Origin: Cephalothrix simula
Lineage: Eukaryota > Nemertea > Palaeonemertea > Archinemertea > Cephalotrichidae
NCBI GenBank assembly: GCA_035591015.1
Contig: JAXIUW010214619.1
Coordinates: 1 to 10,841 of the forward strand
Reading direction: 5' to 3'
Length of the DNA stretch: 10,841 nt
This document shows, in pieces, positions 7,348 through 10,841 of this stretch; positions within the stretch are counted from its first letter, which is position 1; every line of letters starts with the position of its first letter. The notes beneath the pieces are model-generated. The model had not been told where the DNA came from. It ran no database searches and saw only the letters and a list, made by a program, of their open reading frames with translations. A program made the translations under genes and the position numbers.

Positions 7348-7908
7348 TCAAAGTTCTTCCTTTTTCTTTTTATTATTAACCCCGTTAGCCTTCCCAAGGC
7401 CATCATAGCTTTTTCCTTCAATTGTTACATCATAACAGCGTTCTTGTTTAACCAAAAAATCTTTAATTTGCCAAGCAAGCGAACCATCATTTACAACAAG
7501 TAAAACTCTATTATCGTCCGTAACATACCTTTGGACTTCAATGTTAGCATTATATAAACTGGACTGCCATAATTGTGTTATTTGTTCAGTATCCTTTCGG
7601 GTTGGCGTGCCCGAAACCGTGGCAAAAAGCATTAAGGTTTTGCCTTTTTTAGATAATTTCATAAAATCTTCCGGATTTTTTGAATTCAAATCCGAAAGAT
7701 CAATTTTTGGAGCAGTCGGTTTTCTTTTCCATTCCGGTTTTTCATCCTCTTCTAGTTCATCTTCATCATTTTCCTCCCATTGATCATACAGCTTTTCTAT
7801 ATCTGCATCATTGTAAAATGTAATATCCTTTTTCTTCTTCGGTTTTTCACTTTTATCACAAAATACAATATTCAAGGAAATAACGAGGAAAAGCGTTGTT
7901 AAATTCAT
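7348..7908 (-). CDS. MESD: MESD/Boca, ER chaperone for LRP-family receptors
   Basis: Known family role: MESD (Boca in flies) works in the endoplasmic reticulum, helping LDLR/LRP-family receptors fold their beta-propeller/EGF modules and reach the surface, and so supports Wnt signalling. Seen here: a 186-residue frame opening with a hydrophobic signal peptide (MNLTTLFLVISLNIVFC), a Lys-rich stretch (22-27), a conserved N-terminal segment with YNDAD and DQWEE (32-46), an acidic patch (45-56), KKGKTLM (87-93), VSGTPT (98-103), LWQSSLYNANIEVQRY (113-128), DGSLAW (141-146), KDFLVKQERC (149-158) and a final KEEL, a KDEL-like ER retrieval signal. I chose the ATG at 7908 because the signal peptide starts there and A is at -3; the open frame continues 15 codons upstream but only to a GTG. 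At 186 residues it is close to fly Boca and shorter than the mammalian protein, whose basic C-terminal tail is longer. The coding region has no intron or frameshift. No poly(A) tract follows the stop, so a recent processed copy is unlikely. Confidence 0.93.
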   Translation of the reverse strand: MNLTTLFLVISLNIVFCDKSEKPKKKKDITFYNDADIEKLYDQWEENDEDELEEDEKPEWKRKPTAPKIDLSDLNSKNPEDFMKLSKKGKTLMLFATVSGTPTRKDTEQITQLWQSSLYNANIEVQRYVTDDNRVLLVVNDGSLAWQIKDFLVKQERCYDVTIEGKSYDGLGKANGVNNKKKKEEL

Positions 7909-8591
7909 TGTAAGAACAACTGTGCAAACCCAGACATTCAAAGATCCCTGCACTCAATATCTGAAAGATACAGAATTGAGTTCCGTAAGGTACAATCTAT
8001 ATAAAAATAAACAAATGAAAGGATAAGTTGGGTGAGGTACGAACTTGTCAATTTTCCGTTTATATATTACATGTATTAGATCACGCGTTTGTTAAATTTT
8101 TAAAATTTTGTAACGCCATTTTCAGGTAATAGAATAATTATCGAAAAATAGAAAATCGATAACTAAATATTGTCAACGCAATTTATTCATAATACACCTA
8201 GATTTTATCCCGAAAAAAGTTTTGCAAAAATAACTCTTATCAATCATTAGAATTGATTTTTAAAATCGTGGAATTTTTAGCAACAAAGTTAACGTAACGA
8301 AGTTACACTTTTCTGTGGGCTCCTGCCGTCCAGGCGCTGCCCAAAAACTTATTTTCATTACTTTGACAAATGAACGGAGATGAAAAATTTCAAAAATATA
8401 AAGCTGATTTATAGCAGGGAGAATAATAAACAAGACAATTATCAAAAGTCGTGTTTTGTGCGAATAACGACGTTATTGAAAATTCAGTGGCCATAGCTCC
8501 GGGAAGAAAACATATACTGTGTAATGTTCCAGTTAGCATATTTTATTTTTTTATATGCGATTTTACGTAACTAAGTTAACTCTGAAATTTC
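7909..8591. other. MESD 5' flank
   Basis: Holds the presumed MESD promoter and 5' UTR. A short GC-rich patch (about 8317-8342, CTCCTGCCGTCCAGGCGCTG) stands out, and ACGTAAC(G/T)AAGTTA occurs twice (near 8292 and 8565). No second gene start was recognised. Confidence 0.35.
8059..8066 (-). promoter_or_regulatory. possible TATA box upstream of MESD
   Basis: TATATAAA on the minus strand about 150 bases before the MESD start codon. Possible splice acceptors lie between it and the ATG (TCTTTCAG near 7964 and TTTGCACAG near 7921), so a short 5'-UTR intron is possible. In such AT-rich DNA a TATA match is weak evidence alone. Confidence 0.2.
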
Positions 8592-8700
8592 TCATGTACT
8601 TTCCAAAAATGTACAGTTTATAGAGTCTTTTGAGCTCCATGAAGGGGAGGAGGAAGAAAATAAACATGTGTCATCCAATTTTTCCGTCCATTTGTTAAGT
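8592..8700. mobile_element. relic related to the right end of the 5122-5817 foldback
   Basis: TCATGTACTTTCCAAAAATG matches 5697-5716 at 18 of 20 bases, and CATCCAATTTTTCC followed by (G/A)TC and ATTTG matches 5792-5815. The spacing between the two blocks is 80 bases here against 95 there. The intervening sequence has diverged and is purine-rich on this strand. Confidence 0.45.
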
Positions 8701-9288
8701 TGGTGTTAAAGCCACCCCTACTACAAAAAAAATAATCAAAAACAAATATCTAGTGAAAAGATAAAGGGACAATTTATGCTGTCAAAATTTGTCTCAATAG
8801 AACCCAAGAAGAGTAAGTTCTTATGGTCAAGGTAGCTACACTTTTATACACTTAAGGGAATTAGCGATTAACCATAAAACTGAACACTTTGTTATACAAC
8901 TCAACACAATGATTATATTATTAGGATGAGCAATTGAACATGTACTTCTTAATCCCAAAAATCCTAGAAGCCACTATATAGATTAATGTTATTTTTTTGA
9001 ACCTCATATCACCAAGTAATAGTGAAAACTGGCATGAAATAATTAAAGAAAGAATTACAATTTATTCTATGAATAATTTTATAAGCTGAAAACGTCTTTG
9101 TAGATGGTGTTGAGATCATTCTTAGATTAAAGATTTCAATGCATAGCCGGTGGGTGAGGTACAAATGTAGACTCAAAAATCTGTTGGTTGTCCATGTTGG
9201 ACTTGGTATGTTTATTACTTGTTAATGTTTGCTTTGTAATGAGTAGTTGGAACATATCATATATGTAAACCTTCAAAAACCTACCCAG
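8701..9288. other. AT-rich spacer
   Basis: No coding signal or inverted repeat of note. GGTGAGGTAC occurs near 9153 and, as GGGTGAGGTAC, near 8031; probably chance. Confidence 0.4.
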
Positions 9289-9356
9289 GATGACTACATT
9301 GGGTATTCTACTAAGGAAACACTGGAACTGGAAAGGAGATTGGGAAATCGAGCTTG
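9289..9356 (+). CDS. candidate short coding exon, unrecognised
   Basis: A 68-base piece between a good acceptor (CCTTCAAAAACCTACCCAG) and a modest donor (GCTTG then GTGTAT). It reads DDYIGYSTKETLELERRLGN and then RA with two bases left over. It is charged and helix-like, and less AT-rich than its flanks. No partner exon of matching phase was found in the window, so support is limited to splice signals and composition. Confidence 0.22.
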
Positions 9357-9841
9357 GTGTATATGCATTGAATTTTTCAATTCAAGTTTTCACTTTTTTG
9401 CCATGGAAATGAAACTGAACATGATGCTGATTGCTGAAACTAAATGCTGAACTGACTGATAGTATGACCAGATGACTTCACAACACAACTGACATTATTG
9501 AATTGAATACAATATGAATGCTAACATTGAAATCCCAGATGATACAATTTCATATACTATGTTGCCTTATGAATTTCAAAGATCAATTTCAATTTACCCT
9601 CTTGGGAATAAAAAGCTAGTATATTTTGGGTAAATTGCCAAATAACAACGATTTTTCAAAAAAAAGTGCTTTCATGATAGAGCAATTTGGGAATGTAAAA
9701 TGGGAGAGTAAACCGGTAAAAGTAAAACACTTTTTTTAAAAACATGATACCACTAAAACAGGCACATGCAGTTAAATTTCAATTCAATCGTTTTACTATA
9801 ACCTGACATTAGATGAGGGTCCTGATGCATGTTATTAGCTT
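9357..9841. other. AT-rich spacer with a 10-bp inverted repeat
   Basis: CAATTTACCC (9590-9599) and GGGTAAATTG (9628-9637) form a perfect short hairpin. Nothing else seen. Confidence 0.4.
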
Positions 9842-9911
9842 CCGATAACCAATAAAAATGTAGGCTATTATTCGCTTCCGATAAGCAAAATAGCGTTTAT
9901 TGGTAATCGAT
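9842..9911. repeat. nested imperfect hairpin with GATAA motifs
   Basis: CCGATAACCAATAAA (9842-9856) pairs with TTTATTGGTAATCG (9897-9910), and inside it GCTATTATTCGCTT pairs imperfectly with ATAAGCAAAATAGC. This gives a near-continuous stem of about 70 bases. It may be another tiny palindromic element; no target duplication is evident. Confidence 0.5.
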
Positions 9912-10281
9912 AAAATTTAAATTAGCTCTAAGTTTAATGTGATTGATAACTGTAAAAGGGTAAAAGTTAGTGTCTAATGAAGAACTGTTACCCGGTAGTC
10001 AGGTAGTGTTACTGATTAAACAGGACTGATCTATTTGGAAGCTAGTTTTGGCAGACTATTAATTCAATTCAAAATTTATTTAACAGATCTGCATATATCT
10101 GTATATAGTCGCAAGTCGATATTCGATTCCGACGATAATTTAGCATGTTTAGCCTAGGAAAATATTCTTTAATTGATAACCCCTTCTGATAAATCATTAA
10201 CAGTTGATAACTGATTCCGGTGAAAAACAATCCCCTCAGCCCTCATAATATTTGATAAATGTTTCTGAATAAGCATGATAA
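9844..10281 (+). promoter_or_regulatory. one-strand cluster of ten GATAA motifs
   Basis: GATAA starts at 9844, 9880, 9909, 9945, 10134, 10175, 10188, 10206, 10254 and 10277. The reverse form TTATC is absent from this interval. By base composition about one per strand would be expected. GATAA is the core of GATA-factor sites; three of the ten sit in the longer context TTGATAAC. No gene is assigned to it. Confidence 0.35.
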
Positions 10282-10344
10282 GGAAAATGGCAAAAAAAGA
10301 AAAATCCAAACATGCAAATTCACAATTGCCAATTTGCCAAAAAT

Positions 10345-10386
10345 TTGATCAGTTGATGAATTGATCATGTTGATCATTGATGATTC
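10345..10386. repeat. TTGAT(C/G)A mini-repeat, period about 8
   Basis: Five successive units of the form TTGATCAG / TTGATGAA / TTGATCATG / TTGATCAT / TGATGATT. It contains two TGATCA palindromes. It overlaps the weak candidate exon at 10353-10438. Confidence 0.55.
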
Positions 10387-10438
10387 CGACCAAGAATTCA
10401 TGGAAAGAATCAGCAATGCCTATATATTTGATATGCAG
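10353..10438 (+). CDS. candidate short coding exon overlapping a TTGAT mini-repeat
   Basis: An 86-base open piece ending in a good donor (ATGCAG then GTGCAA), with a weak acceptor (TTTGATCAG). The frame gives acidic sequence ending SDQEFMERISNAYIFDMQ. The first part is derived from the TTGAT repeat, which weakens the case. Its entry phase does not match the exit phase of the candidate at 9289-9356. Confidence 0.15.
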
Positions 10439-10477
10439 GTGCAATGTTTCGGGCGCACAAGAATAAAACTAACGTTA

Positions 10478-10555
10478 CTTCGGCTTAGTTCGGCAACCAA
10501 CTGCTTTATAAATGCTACTAAATAAACAGTTGAGGGTAGGCGAAGAATCCCGAAG
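10478..10555. repeat. imperfect inverted repeat, 78 bp
   Basis: CTTCGGCTTAGTTCGGC...AACTG at the left matches the reverse of the right side (CTTCGGGATTCTTCGCC...AACTG) with several mismatches. The AT-rich loop contains TTTATAAATGCTACTAAATAAA. Possibly a small MITE. Confidence 0.4.
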
Positions 10556-10666
10556 CAATTCTATTTCTTGTTTGGTCGAAACATAAAAGATCTAAGGGAT
10601 GCCTACGCCCTAGCCAGACTGCTTAGTTTGCAAAATGCGTAAAGTGACACTTTTTTTATTTTGTTT

Positions 10667-10741
10667 TGCGCACTATAAATGCGCACATTTTTTAACACCA
10701 TATATGCGCACATTTGCCACATTATAACGCCAAATGCGCAC
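10667..10741. repeat. four TGCGCAC motifs
   Basis: TGCGCAC begins at 10667, 10680, 10705 and 10735, three times in the longer form ATGCGCACATT. TGCGCA is self-complementary and resembles an NRF1 half-site. CpG-containing 7-mers are rare in such AT-rich DNA, so four in 75 bases is not background. Confidence 0.5.
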
Positions 10742-10841
10742 ATTAAAGAGGTGTTTTTAAACTGCTTGATGTTCATTATGTTGTTGTTGATCCAAAACAT
10801 GATGAACACTGACCATGCTGACGAACAGACGAAGTTAAAAG

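Noticed and set aside
7541-7783. 80-codon plus-strand open frame with a Ser run
   Set aside because: It is antisense to MESD; the Ser run is the complement of the acidic patch codons.
7348-7953. MESD as a processed retrogene
   Set aside because: The frame is intact, has its own plausible upstream signals, and no A-tract or flanking direct repeat is visible. A genome search for an intron-containing copy would settle it.
8260-8445. 61-codon minus-strand open frame containing SFWAAPGRQEPTEK
   Set aside because: No homology recognised. The odd part is only the short GC-rich patch at 8317-8342, and there is no splice support.
10603-10809. 68-codon minus-strand open frame with repeated MCA
   Set aside because: The repeats in the peptide simply mirror the TGCGCAC motifs.

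Overview
The window reads as AT-rich nuclear DNA from an animal, probably a marine invertebrate. The evidence is an MESD/Boca chaperone gene (a family of animal LRP-receptor chaperones), splice-site-bounded coding pieces, and many small palindromic DNA transposons. The octamer TACATGTA occurs eight times; I associate that bias with mollusc and other lophotrochozoan genomes, but this is an impression and not proof. There is no sign of prokaryotic organisation, and I see no tRNA, rRNA or CRISPR.

The only gene I can name is MESD (minus strand, 7348-7908). It has an uninterrupted 186-codon reading frame with a signal peptide, the conserved core and a C-terminal KEEL ER-retrieval signal. Downstream on the same strand lie two coding exons (6474-6585 and 4703-4930) with good splice signals and matching phase. 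Together they would form the C-terminal part of an unrecognised membrane protein ending in one transmembrane helix. The inferred intron between them (4931-6473) holds three palindromic elements and a repeat fragment. Weaker candidate exons lie at 2999-3181 (minus), 6989-7042 (minus), 9289-9356 (plus) and 10353-10438 (plus).

Roughly a third of the window is miniature inverted-repeat or foldback elements, none with a transposase: 151-282, 444-985, 1341-2495, 3208-3349, 4016-4169, 4999-5070, 5122-5817, 6094-6264 and 7064-7264, plus fragments at 5824-5905 and 8592-8700. Several are flanked by TTA or TAA, as expected for PIF/Harbinger-type elements. The largest (1341-2495) has 27-bp terminal repeats and two layers of short internal motifs. 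The 444-985 foldback carries four perfect TGACGTCA (CRE-type) sites and a CTCF-like core. The 5122-5817 foldback carries a DR1 nuclear-receptor-type site.

The right end (about 9840-10840) has no convincing gene. It holds a one-strand run of ten GATAA motifs, a nested hairpin, a TTGAT mini-repeat, an inverted repeat and four TGCGCAC motifs. I did not find a clearly new multi-gene system. The most interesting material is the motif content of the mobile elements, the GATAA run and the unrecognised membrane-protein exons.
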